Below are positions 23,771 to 36,742 of a stretch of 64,000 nucleotides of DNA, one piece after another. The notes beneath the pieces were generated by a model. It was not told where the DNA came from. It saw only the letters and a program-made list of their open reading frames with translations, and ran no database searches. The stretch is from Erythrocercus mccallii (lineage: Eukaryota; Chordata; Aves; Passeriformes; Dicruridae). Position 1 is the first letter of the stretch; every line of letters begins with the position of its first letter. The DNA lies in assembly GCA_013397435.1 (NCBI GenBank), contig VZRG01001688.1, positions 95,662 to 159,661 of the forward strand, in the 5' to 3' direction. A program made the position numbers and the translations under genes.

Positions 23771-26700
23771 AAGTCCAACCAAAATCTGTCATCTAAACAA
23801 ACATTTACTATCTTATGCCAAAGAACAAATCTTTTGAAACTCATAGTGGGCTGCATTCTGAAGAACAAAACAGCTTTTTCTTCAGAGAGATGCTTGAAAA
23901 CTCTTATTTCAATAAATATATAAAGCTCTTTAGGTAAAGCTTGACAAGAGAGTTCAGAACAGTATGTCCAGTTTTGATTTGTATCTTCTAGTGTATGGGG
24001 AAGGTGACTATATAAAATATATAGTATTGGGCAAAGAAAGCACTTTCATATTTCATCAGAAAGGAGACATTTGAATAGAAGCTCTGCCTCATCTTTGCAT
24101 CCATTTTTCTCTGTTATACTTCACCCAGTTACCTTGGTTCCCTTACTGTTACAATCACGTGGAAACTATGACTCCAGTGGAAGCTGGGGCAGTAATGATG
24201 CAGTCTTGAGCAGCCCAAATTTAGTACCAGTGTTGATAGATATGAAGACCAATGAGTAATACATCACCAGTTCTAGAGCAGAATTTAAGAGAGGGGTTGG
24301 CAAGAGTGAAAAACTGTAGTTTTTCAGAAGTAGTAGTTCAGTAGTTCTGTAGTAGTTCAGAAGACCTGCAGTATTGTGAATGAGCTGTTCAGTAACCTCT
24401 CCTGCCAGTAATAAATTGTCTAGATCTGTTCACTGATTCCCTCAATACACTGAACAGATGCCTGGTCAGACTTGGAGGCAAAACTTCAGGCATAAAAGTA
24501 AGCAGACAGTATTTCTTTGCAAATGTCATGAAGGTATTAAGTCAAGCAATCAAGCTTGCAGCACCCTCCTGCTGGAGAGGGTGAGAGCATACAGCTGCTG
24601 TCTGCTCTCCAAAGGCATGAAGAGTCTCTCTATGGATGCTCTTTCTTGCTTCTGAAAGAAAAAAGGAGATAATCAGCTGGGTAATGGCTAACACACTCAG
24701 TAGACAAGATAATGGTAGAGTTCAAAGAGGACAGCAGTAAAGCAGTTGCATAAGCTAAATACTGTGACTGTGACTAAAAATGGTGAGCTGTGAAAGCTCC
24801 TTACTGTAAGAAAAATACATTGCATTTTGTGTTAGAAGATAAAAATTGGGATTTGATTTTCATCTTGGAAAAAGGATGTATGGGGTAAATGGTCTCTTTT
24901 AATGTGAGAAATTTAGGGGTTTTTTATGTACTTATTTTTGGATAGGAGACTTCAATAAGATTATCTATAACTTGATAGGCAGCATGTAAGACTATTTAAC
25001 TATTCTGTATATGAGAACTATGTGTGGAGCCTTTAAGTTGGAAAGTTCTTCATCTTTCTGAGAAAAAAAGAAAAAGAGGTTCAAAAAATCAAAACTCTGA
25101 GTTATATTAAGAATATTTCAAAGGCACTCAATCTGAACTCATTAATCTACTGAGATCAGTAGTGATCACAGATCCTGGACTTCTGTTACTATATCCTGTT
25201 TCCTTGAATGTTTCAGTTTTAGAAAATATGTGGAACTCAGCCCACCTAATTTCATCCTTTCTGTCAGCCTGCTATCTTGAACCCTCCCCAGTCAATGGAA
25301 TGAGAAGTGCACCTCACTAAGGTCATAATAAATCAGAAAGGATATCTAAAACGGATGGAATAAACATGTTAAACAGATGGCATCGACTGTGTCTACAGAG
25401 TACGTGTTGTTCCCCCTTCACCTCCTTCTCCTTGCTTTTGTAAGGGATACTAGAGACAGCTCAGAGAATAGACCTATTAGCTTTACACCACAATTAAGTG
25501 AAATACTTCTGCCTGTTAGTAACTAGCATTCATGTTACCTTTAGTTTGCCATAACAAGCTGTATTAACAAGAAAAACATCTTTGACTTCTGCAAATGCTT
25601 TACAGCTTCATCTGGCAGCCAGTTGGTCATGTCAGTTCTGGGCCACGTTACATAACCTGCTGTCTGCAGAGCTCTTGTTTCCCGTCACATGCCCGAAGCA
25701 GACAGCCGCAACACGGCGGTGCAGTGCTGCACTTGTTATCTGAGTCAGGGCAGCCCATGGCCCCTGCCTGCCTTGACAACAAAGGGAAAGCATCACCATC
25801 ATTAAATTCACACCAGATGCTCCAGAGACACAAATGTTCTCCTCTCCTTCTGCATTTAAAGTAAAACGTAGAACCTCATTGTGTGGAGTGGGTTTTGTGC
25901 AATTCTGAAAACATATAACGACCAAAGCATAGGTCACACCTCGTCCCCTAGGCACAAAGAGATATATCTGAATATCTCTCTGTGTGCTGTGGCTGGAATG
26001 CTCACAAAAATCCCTCTGAATTGCCACTACATTAATTCTTGGAAAAGCTTTCAATTCAGCACTAGAAAAATTGCTTAAACGGCCCATTGAATTCTAGTCT
26101 TTATTTAAATGATGACGTTTTGGTTTGGACTCTAAAACAAGTTTTCATAATTTTTAATAATCTTTTCCCCCAACTCCTAATCACCCTTGTTAGAAATTAT
26201 TTTACAGATGTATAATTTTTTAATATACACAGATTCTTTCAAGTTTTTTCCTAAGTGGAATGAATGAAAATGGTCATGCAAGCACTTTTTAAGTTACAGC
26301 AGAAACTTTCTCAAGAAATATAAAAATCTAAAAAGAAAACAGATTTTTGCTCTCAGCTTTTGAAATCTTTAGTGTGCAGTTAGATACACAATGGGAGATG
26401 TGAAAACAGGATTTAAGCTGAAACCAGTGGCTCTTTAATATGTATTTGTTGTCTTAAAATACATGGCTTGCCAAGTTTTCATTGCGTGACTGAAGAAATA
26501 TGATGTTGTATCTATGACAATTGATAAAAGAGAAATTTCTGCCACTTTGGGATGAAGCTAAATAAAATTTATAACATTGGTAACAAGTAAACTACTGCTG
26601 GCTGTAGTGGAAAATGGGATAAATATTGACTCACTGCAAAATCAGTAAAGGCATTAGTACTATTTTTATTTAAAAACACTTTCAAAAAATCAGGATGAAA

Positions 26701-27852
26701 AGAGACTAACAATTGTGGCATATGTATCCATGTGTCCAGGCTATGATCTTATACTTCAGAAATGCAGTTTATTAATTGAACTGCTTGGAAACACAGAGAT
26801 TATTTTTTCTTCTTGTGTTTTCTTCCTTTGTCTTGTAATTTTATAATTTAATGTAGTAACTTTGCATGGAACTTCCTGCAGAATCACAATTAATATGATT
26901 GATGAGAGGCTTCACAATAGTGAAATAAATACTGTACTGATTCCTCTTGAACTAGTCACTATATAAAATCTGCAGAAAATACTATTACAATTGTGAAATT
27001 CTCCTTAAAGAAAAAATCCTAAATATGCCAGACAGGCAGAATAACTGTTTTAATGACTGTCTCTTCCTATGTGCTTCAGTACCTTCAGACATACCTGGCT
27101 AACAGCACTAAAAAAAAACAAACTAAAAGCCCCAGAAATGCCAAAAAATATTTTTCTCTGTTTTTGCCAAAGATATATTCTTAAAAAATGTAGCTGTCAT
27201 TTCTGTGAATGTTAGCCATATGTCTGCATGAAGTCCTTTTGCAGGTTCATTAGCTACATGAATTAAAAGAAGAACCATTTACTACATATTTAAATTTTCT
27301 TTCCATTTTTATGATGCTGTGAAGATAACTGATGGGCTCTAGCAACATGGAAACTAAATTTCCATTTTCTGAATGGAACAGATTTATCTACAAGAGGTTT
27401 TAGCTTTAGTCAGATGAACATGCTGATTATATAAAAGTGGCATTAAAATTTTGCAACATTTGAATGTGGGAAAGAAGAGATTTAGAGCAGAATATTATGT
27501 AAAATAAATGGTCTTGCAGAGATGGACATAACCATCCCATACATTAGCTGAAAGTTGACTGAGTACGTACTATTATAATTTAATGATCTTATTTAGCTAT
27601 TATAATATCCCATTTTTCAAGCAGCAGTTACATTTCCTAATGGGCAGAAAGACTGACCAAGCAGGAGAGACAGCAGCTTGATTAAAAAGATAAGGGTTGC
27701 AAGGTAAGCAAGTTCAGTAAGTATGAAGAGAGAGCAAAATCAGAGAGACCATACAATATTTATTCCTCAGAATCTCTTCTACGTACCCTTGATTTCTGGC
27801 ATATGTTTTGCCAATCTAGGGATGTTTTCGTTCTTTTTAGATTTCATATAAT

Positions 27853-27864
27853 GGGGGGGGGGGG
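27853..27864. repeat. Homopolymer run of 12 G
   Basis: Twelve consecutive G residues are flanked by AT on the left and TTGTTGG on the right. It is isolated in AT-rich DNA, and its length is likely to vary or be miscalled. Confidence 0.9.
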
Positions 27865-28043
27865 TTGTTGGTTTCTTTTTCTCTCAATTCGCTAACTAAT
27901 GGCTTAATTTGATGCCCATTCTCCTCTTTTAAAGTACACATTTTTTTTCTACATTCTTTTGCTCTTGTCAATATAGAGCTCTGTTTCTTTCTCATTCACT
28001 TCTTTTCCAGGATGAAGAATTCTAGTCTGTTTAACTGTTCTTT

Positions 28044-28090
28044 ATGAAAAAAAAGAAAATAAAAGAAAAAAATAAGGAAAAATAATTTTA
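28044..28090. repeat. A-rich low-complexity tract
   Basis: GAAAAAAAAGAAAATAAAAG-like sequence, almost entirely A with scattered G and T. No retroposon body was recognised next to it. Confidence 0.7.
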
Positions 28091-28870
28091 CTCTTGTTAT
28101 GAGGTTTTTTGCTCTTTTCTAACCTTTTCTAAGGATGCAGCTTTTGACAGGGGACAACCAGAATAGTCCAGTGCACAGGACTCGGTGGGACCAACACTGA
28201 TTTGTACAGAAGTGTGGTGTAGAATTGTGCTCCTCTTCATTACTTTCCCTCTGCTTTTTTGTCGTTTCCTGAGTGCTGCTCTTAGGTTTTCATAGAACTG
28301 TGTGTCACAACTTCTCAGATTGCCTTCTAGGAAGAATAAGGATTTTTTCCCACATGCATTATTTAAAGTTTATCAATCCATCTGCCACTTTATTATTCAT
28401 TTTAATGCATGAGATTCTTCAGCAGCTCTTCAGTTTGCTTTTGTTTTTACTTCTCTGTATATCATCAGTATGGGTCACCCCCTTTTACAGGGCAGTTACA
28501 GTTGCAATGGACACAAGTGATCTTAGCAAGGAGATCCATGGGTTTTTACTAATTAAAAACCCCTATGAACTGTCCATTCTGGTTTTGGGTTTTGTGTTTA
28601 AACAAGTACAGACACTCCATCTTTTTCAGTGTTTTACTATTCTTTCATTGGAAACTTTGCTGAGTACTTTGAATGCCAAGAGTATTACCAGTATTTCAAC
28701 TGGTTTGCACCTTTAATTCTTTCAAAGATCTGCAACAGATCCGTGAGGCCTAACTTTACTTTACAAAATGAAATTCCCTTACTCTATGATGCTTCCCAAG
28801 AGTAACTGTTTATCCATTTTTAGGAAAAATGAAAAATAATAATATTCCTTAGAATAAATTGACTCATAGA

Positions 28871-28907
28871 ATGAATCATAGAATGAGTAGTAAATTCTAT
28901 GATTCAT
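28871..28907. repeat. Perfect 14-bp inverted repeat, 9-base spacer
   Basis: ATGAATCATAGAAT at 28871-28884 is the reverse complement of ATTCTATGATTCAT at 28894-28907, with GAGTAGTAA between. The words ATTCTATGATTC and TCATAGAAT match the 3' terminal repeat of CR1 LINEs, so this may be two CR1 tails head to head rather than a regulatory palindrome. Confidence 0.75.
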
Positions 28908-29912
28908 AGTTTTTTTAAATTCTCTCAGTCTCAACAAAGAGTGTTGCATAGCTTCCAAGAATGTCTCTTGAATCCTTTTTAAAAATTGCAACCACATGTG
29001 CCACAAAGAAAACTGCAGATACTAAGGCAATTTGAACTGGTCTATTTACACTTGAGTGAGTAGTACGCTTCTTTCATCCTTGCAACGGTCTAAATTTTTG
29101 GGGTCAATACTACTCTGCTCTTGCTACTTGCAACTCTCAAATACATCAGGTATTGCATCTACATCACTTCTGCCAATACTAAAATTTAAGACAGAACAAA
29201 GAGGTTCTGGTTCGGAATTACTTGAAGTTCATCCACCATGATTAAAAATGCAATCTGCAATTTATGCTTTCTGTCATAATCATTCTGGTTTTTGATCATT
29301 TATTTAACTGGAGATTTCCACTTCTGGCTTCTGCTATCATTGGAAAAGATCTATTTGTGATTTTTTTTTGCAACTGTCTCCCTGGAATTTTGAGTCAAAC
29401 ACATCACATATTTTTGAAAAGCAAGGGAGGATAGGAGTTTATTCTGTGTTTCCTCAGAACCTACATTTCCATTCCTGATTCTTGATATAGGTACTTGCTC
29501 AATAGTTATATTTACATGCACCACACTATATACTAAGACAAAAACTGCAAAACATTGTGACTTGTTGGAACTTCACATTCTTTAGGTCTTCAATACCTCC
29601 AGTGATGACAGTTCATCCCATTTCCTGTAGCGATAAAGAAGGTGTGTCTTAAATCATAAAGGAAAATAAAGATAAATACATCAACGTGTAAAACCAAAAT
29701 CCACAAATAGATTTTTTTTTAGAAAACAACAGAAATATTTTATCTGAGAGATTCTATAAGGAAATATATTTTTTTAAATTTTGTTTTTTATTTCCTGAAC
29801 ACATTTCATTGGCTGTATTTGGCAGCACAGGGACAGGACAGATTTTACAAAGCAGAGAGCTTAAATGGAGGTGGAAGTTCCCATGAACTGAAATACCTGA
29901 AAAGCAAATAGC

Positions 29913-30486
29913 TGTTGTAGTTTAACCCCACCTGTTAACTAAGCATCAGACTCAGTCACTGTTCCCTTGGTGGGGTTTGGAGAGAGAATCAGATGGGAAA
30001 CTTGACAGTTGCGATAAAAACAGTTTAACAGGAAAAACAAAAGCTACACACAAGCAAGAAAAACAAGGAATTCATTCACTACTTCCCGTGGGCAGGCAGG
30101 TGTTCAGCCATTTCCAGGACAGCAGGGCCCCATCACACATAATGGTGACTTGGATAGACAAATCGTCACAGCAAATGTCTTTTCCCTTCCTTGCTCTTCC
30201 CCCAGCTGTTTCTGGCTGAGCATGAGGCCATGCGTTTTGGGACAATCCCTTTGGTTAACTAGGATCAGGTGACCTGGCTATGTGCCCTGACAATTCATCA
30301 TGCACCCCCAGCTCACGTACAGTGGGATGATGTGAGAGACAAAAAAGGCCTTGGTTCTATGTAAACCTGCTCAGCAACTGTGAAAACATCTTTGTTATCA
30401 GCACTGTTTCCAACACAAACCCAAAACACAGCCCCACACTAGCTACTATGATGAAAATTAAATGTATCCCTAACAAAACAAGCACA
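29913..30486 (-). mobile_element. Solo LTR, same broad type as the copy at 4359, older
   Basis: It begins TGTTGTAGTTTAACCCC and shares with the 4359 copy the order of landmarks: a GTTTAA-type start, GAGAGAATCAGATGGGAAAC, ACAGTTTAACAGGAAAAAC, then GGTGACCTGGCTATG, TTGTTATCAGCACTG, AGCTACTATGATGAAAATTA and a CA-rich end near 30480. Transcriptional orientation is minus. The right end is uncertain (CA at 30480 or 30486) and I found no matching target duplication. No internal retroviral genes flank it. Confidence 0.72.
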
Positions 30487-33400
30487 TGTGAACAGCTTCT
30501 TCTCTTGTTAACTTTAGCTTAATGCACTAACCCAATTTTAATCAACATGGTGTCACAAAACTAATTAAAATTAGTACTTCAGTAATATTTGCTAATTCCT
30601 ATATGTGTGATTGCGAGACAGAATAAACCTACTTGGAACTGGGGAGTTTGGAATTGGTTGAAGCTCCAGAAGAATGAACAAAAGCACAAAAACCACAGAA
30701 AACTTATGGGAGGTAACAGTTTAGAACTAAAACTAAAGGCAAAAGATAATTATTGAAAATTGCATAGGGAGTAATTATGGGTTGTTTGTGCAACCATATA
30801 GTAGTAGCAAAACCAATATCTTTTTCTGCATATTTTTATCACCATGGCTTCAATACTGACATCACTTTTGAAATCACTGTTACCCATTTAAAAAAGTACA
30901 AAACTAATTAAATTAATAACGAAGAAATCAGAGATTATGGATGTCTAAGCAAAGGGAAGTGTGAGAAATGAAGAAATGTAAAAATGAGCATCTGATGCAT
31001 TAGTGAAAGCAAATAGTGGTAGAAGAGCAGATTTAGCAAAAATGATGGCTTGCTATACGTCATATGGACCTTTCTATGATTCAACTCTCAAACTTTAAAA
31101 CCGGATAAGTGTACAGTTTTCCAGTGGACTGTCATCAATTCTTTCATAAAAGAACCACATGTAAGTAATGTGGTACACCTTAAAAAGCCATAAAAATGGG
31201 AATGGCCAGAAGGCCACTACAGTGTACGTTTTGAATAACAATACAGCAAATGGAAATTTTTAAATCTTAAAGCATCTTTCCATTTATCCTAAACTGTAAA
31301 TGAAAATTATGTAAAGCACAATTCTTATCTGACACTAACTTTGGAAAATGTGCTTTAATGTGGCATGAAAATTACATACTTGGCTGGGTTAAACATTTTA
31401 CAGGCTCTTATAGTGCAAACTCCCATGTAAAGTTGACTTGGCAGTTTACCAGAAGTATTTCATTCCCTGTTTTATTGCATCCTAGATAATCTTTTCTTCT
31501 GTGACTTGGCCTTATCCCAGTGAAACTGACTCCAGTCTGTAATACAGCAAAAGTTTTGTGTTCATAGTAAGTAAAATTCTGTATCTGGTCACATTTGAAA
31601 TATCTGAAGATTTGGAATTTGCCATTTTGAAACTGTTTGGTTTAAGTGCTGAAATCAGGGTTTTCAGTCTAATATTTAGACCTAAAAGGAAAATGACTTA
31701 ATTTTCTGAAGAACTAAACACCACCAAATCCATCAGCACATCATTTTGGCAGTAGTGAATTAAAAACCAGGAATCAAGGCATAATTAGGCATTTAGTTGT
31801 TGCATACTACTTTAGACACAAAAAACCTGCTACTGTTCTTATAAAGGTGAATCATTACATAATATTCATAAAATGTGTAGAAATATATATCTACACTTAC
31901 ACTATGCAGACGAAATCTCAGCTTCTACTAAGCCAGCAGTAAAATCTTGTCAATTGTTACACAGCTGAGATTTGGTGCATGGCAATGTAGCATGAAGTAT
32001 TTTGACACAATAAGGACACATTTAAAAGAGACTGGCATTTTAAAGTGACCAAGTAAAACTCTTTTTCCAAATTAGCCTAAAGAAATAATTTCCTAAATAT
32101 CACTAAAATAGTTTGATGTTTGGTATTTGTTATTGACATGTAAAAATCTGCCTGACAGCATGTGCAATCAAGTAGTGTAATCAATACCTTTCTGAACATC
32201 CCTGCTTTTTGTGAAACTGCTCAGAAGCTTCAGTTGGGTCAGGACCTGTGCTCAAGACAAGCACTAATGAAGCTGAGGAAGATTTGTCTTTATGCAGAGA
32301 TCCAAGTCCAGCCTGGAGATTCTCTATGACTTGTTTTCCAAGATTCACTGTTCCAAACTCAGCAAGAGCAGAGGTGATCAGAGGAAATAATGATGCAGCT
32401 CTATATAAATGCTGAAAAGATCAGCAAAATGAACTGTACCTTGGCACCAAATTCATTGCTTCTTGAACAATACCTGACAAAATCAGATGTACCCTATTTT
32501 TTCATCATTATACAAAGAGAAAAATAATTAAGAATTAAAAAAAAATCAATCACCAATCACATCTTTAAAAATTTATTATTTTTAGAAACAACTGCCTCAG
32601 TATATCCACAAGCAAAAGAAAGAGCTCTCATCAATCTACTAATTCAAGTAATATTATCTGTAATTGTCAATGTTTCAAAAAGTTGAGGTCAGCTTCCAGA
32701 AGCTGGACCTGCTCTGCATCACAGGGAAGAACTACAGATGAGCAGTCTTTCCAAGTCTCACTGAAGCCACTGTTCCCACTGTGTTCACAAATATAAACTG
32801 TAAATTGCACTGTACAGCTCCAAAATGCCTCTAAAAAGCACAAGAAGAGACAGAAACTACCTTTCAGATCTATGTTCCTCCATAACAGCTATGAATCTAC
32901 AAGCTAGTCTGGGTCTACCTTAAACCCAGCTTGAACTGGCTCATGGAGATACATGCCCTTACTCTTTCAGGACTCATAGTTCACGATTCCTTTCACAGAG
33001 AAGTATTGGAGTTTTGAAACAGGTAGAATTCAAAAGGAATCATAACTTTTCTGTAATAAAAAACTTTACCACGATTAAATTGTGAAACTTGATCAGTGTC
33101 AAGAATCTTTTGTCACATTTTTATTTCTTTCTTCCTCTGTTGCTCCATAGGAAAGGGCTCCTAATCATTGTGTCCCCATTCTGGATGAACATGAATTCCA
33201 CAGAACTTTACATATGAAACTACCATTTTCTTTGCCATGATTATCTAGTCCATACCATATCAATAATCTAGGTCATAAATATGACAGAGATAAAAGAAAT
33301 AGATTTTTTTAATGCTTCTAAGATAAAAGCCCTTGGAACTTCAAAGTGAACACACGTTTTATTACATTCACTAGGAACACACTACGAGGATTAAAACAGT

Positions 33401-36400
33401 AATCAGAAGACACATACTGCATAAAAATAAATAAGAAAATAAGAAAATAATTCTGAGCCTTGTCTGAGCAGGAGGATTGTTCTAGGTAATCTCTTGCATC
33501 TCTAACTTCAGTGAATCTGTCGTAACATATAGATCATTTTCAGACTGACAGCCATGCCCATCTTACTGCTAGAGAAAGGGTTTTTTGTATGTAGAGGTTA
33601 CTACAGCATGTCTTATCAAACAAGGGACATGGTCTGGGTTTGGGACAAGGAACAGGTAAGTGTCGAAAGAAGGGAGAAGTATTCCACATGCTCTTTTGCA
33701 TTGGTTCTGTGGATATGGAAGAGGAGTTTTGAGCTGTCCCATTGAGGTGTGTGACAAGATCCTTTTATGCAACCTGAGGAAACAGAAATGGGCTTTAGAA
33801 AACTGCTTACAGGCAGAGCTGAGCTGGTGTCTTTGAAATTGTTCAAAAATACATCCAATGAAATGAGACACTGTCACTATGAAAAATCTACTTTTAAAAC
33901 AGTGTGTTGAAAATCACAGAAGGATCTTTCAAATATATCCAGTTTTTTGTGTTACCTAATTTAATGAAGAAAGGACTATGAATCCCATCCTTTTGAATTT
34001 CTTTCTGTGCATTTCATCTCAGTCATGCCACATAAATCACACATCAAGCCACGGCACATCCAGTTTAACAAGGCATTGCTCTTGAGTAGAGAGAATAGTT
34101 AGTGAAAATCAAATAAAGAGAATTACAAATAGAAGTTTAGAAGTGTATGACTTTCTGTAGGCAAAATACAAACGTATAAAACCAACAGCATTATGAATAA
34201 CATTCTATTTCCAAAAGTAATTTGAACACATTCCTTAAGTCAACTTTTCAACTGAAGAAGTTGCATTTTTAAGCATGCCTAGATATATGTTCTTAAGTTT
34301 CACTTGAATGTTGAAGTACTGAGTATATTTTCCTGGATTCAGGCCAGCAAATGGCAAGTAACTTAAAATCATGCATGGTTTAGTGGATACATCATCTTGG
34401 AAAAATATTATTTGTGGTCCTACATTTCAATATTTTTAAGTCTAAACTCTAGAAAACTATCTTTCTCCCTTGTCTATAGACACCACCGCAAACCTCAGAT
34501 GTCTAATCTTTGACAGGTTTCTTTAATCCAAGCCTGTTGCAAGGTACCTAAACTCAAGTCAGAAGGCCCCTGGAAGTAGAATTCCATTCCATATATCAAA
34601 ATCCTTCTCTTTGTTGTAGAATTTCAAGGCACAGCGTAAAGGTAGACAGGACTTTGTCAGGAGCTCAGAAAGACTTCAACAAACATTGGTGCATATTGTG
34701 TGGAGAGCCTGACTAAGCTCCATTAGGAACAGCTTCTCCAGATTATCATTCCTCTCAAAAGTCTTAGTAATTTTACAAAATAGTTGAAAGAAGAACAGAT
34801 TAGTTTTAGATGTGCTCAGTAAGTTATTTACAACCAAATCCTGGAGTAATTGACTAGTCTATCTGAAACCATTACTCTTGATTTCATGTGCTAAATCACA
34901 GTTTAAACTAAAGATGTCACAGGCCCTCTTTTCTCACTAGTGACTCCCTTATTTTTTCTCTAGAAGTAGCAGTGTATTAGATGCCAAACACATATAAGAG
35001 CACTAGGGAGGCAAGATGACAACAAAATCAGGGGTTTTTTTTAAATGGGGACATAACAATAAGAATATGCAAGGCTAAATATTCTTGGTTTTGTATTGAT
35101 GGTGATAAATTAGAGAGGAAAAAAGTGAAATATTAGGGAAAACAAGAGTAGAAGAACCTGGTCCCTTTAGAGGGCTCTTATGTGGCCCTGAAGAAAGTTG
35201 ATTTAGTCAAATGTTGCTTGATACTTAGCTTAAATTCATCCACCTCAGAGTAAAAATGACCTGATTTCAAAAGATGATGAACAGTAATCAGTTATGGCAA
35301 AAGATGGTAAGAGGAACTTGCACAATTTCTGTCAGTGAAGCTTAAGCTTAATAACAGCTTAAGCAAATACTTCTAGAGAGAGATCTAGCTTTGGAACAGA
35401 AGGGGATGGGCACTCTTAGGTTCAAGAGCAATTTGCAAGAATTATTTAAGCATCTAGACCTTAAAAAGAAATTTACATATATGTATATATGTATACATGC
35501 ATATGTATATATATGCTTTGAAAGAGAAAGAAATTTTATTTGCCATCTAAACTAAGATTATTACAGAAAATGCACTGGAAGTAAAGCATGAACCTTTTTA
35601 CAACTTCAGTGACTTCAGTTTCTCATAATGTACATACAAATAGAATGGATGCTTACATGAGGTACAGAACAAGAAGTCTGACTTACATTGGAGGATAAAT
35701 TAACAATATCTATACTAATCCCATCTTTTAGGAAATACTTTTAACTTCTTTTTTCTACAAATATTTAATTTGTAAGTGGAAATTTTAGTACAATTTAATG
35801 ATATGCTATCTTGGGGCATCTAAAACATGGGTAAAACAAAATGCTATTTTCTTAGAAGATATACTAAACAAACCTGTTAAAAATACTTCAGAGAAAAAAA
35901 TGATACACAGGATCTGTCTCTGGCAGACTTGCCATTGCAAAATGCACGACAGATCATTGAGTGGTGACAAATGAGTATTTCTCATTAGTAGCGCTCATTT
36001 TCTGTAACATTTCTTATGCCTCTTTCAGCCTTGTAGTAATGTTAAAGAAATACATTTTTCTGCAATACTTTTGCATGTTTTCTGTAACTAGGAACTGAAC
36101 ACCGGAGAAAATTTTCTTTTCCCAAGGCTGAAGCGGTTACAGGGACAGCTCGTCAGAGCACATTTGGTATGTAAATGTTAAGTCACGATGAAGGAGACCT
36201 GACTCCACTTAAATTTCTCTCTCTCCTCTATTCACCAAAGGCAGAAACTCAGGATGAAGGATTATTTCTCTCTTGGGTGCCATGCATGTCTAAAATAATG
36301 AAGTAAACTTAAAACCTGGAGGACTCTGCAGCATTTTGTGGCTTTAGAGCTGCAGAAGTTAACACCAAGAAGTAGTAGCTAATATTTATTCTACAGGCAC

Positions 36401-36742
36401 TGTGCCAGCAGATCATGGAAACTGACTTTCTGATCAAAAATTCTGAAGAATTCTTTTCTGAAGAAGAAAAGATTATGTAACACGTTCTGGAGGTTTTTAA
36501 AGTAATACGTTTATGACCTTTACTTAAAGTAACTTCTCAGCTCTGCCTTCTGGGCAAGGTGGAGATAGCAAAGTTATTTTCAGCTACAGAGGGACAGCCT
36601 ACTCAAAATATCAATTAAATTATGCCTTACCATGGACATTGAGGAATGCCTTTTGGAGAAATCTAAATGGAATATGTGCAAATATAAGTTGTTTTCCGAG
36701 AAGCGAAAGATGCCCAATTCCTTAATCTTCCTCATTTAAAGA
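30487..36742. other. Intergenic, AT-rich; no gene or clear transposon seen
   Basis: About 6 kb shows only short chance open frames. A T/A/G dinucleotide-like stretch, TATATGTATATATG and similar, lies at about 35475-35513. Nothing else was recognised. Confidence 0.55.
35475..35513. repeat. Imperfect (TA)n/(TG)n microsatellite
   Basis: Alternating TATATG/TATACATG words without an exact unit. It is a simple repeat in intergenic DNA. Confidence 0.7.

Larger units (their letters stand above)
23771..29912. other. Intergenic, AT-rich; no gene seen
   Basis: About 6 kb carries no supportable exon. It contains a less AT-rich patch at about 25590-26090, a 12-G run at 27853-27864, an A-rich tract at 28044-28090 and a 14-bp inverted repeat at 28871-28907. 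A 147-codon open frame at 28273-28716 (+) is rich in Leu and Phe from T-rich DNA and matches no family I recognise. Duplicated GTAGTAGTTCAG-like words occur near 24325-24360. Confidence 0.55.

Noticed and set aside
25632..26087. 151-codon minus-strand open frame
   Set aside because: No domain, no splice context, and overlapping open frames on the plus strand. It is reported only as a composition anomaly.
28273..28716. 147-codon Leu/Phe-rich open frame suggesting a membrane protein
   Set aside because: Hydrophobicity follows from T-rich DNA. No conserved motif, start context or splice sites were found.
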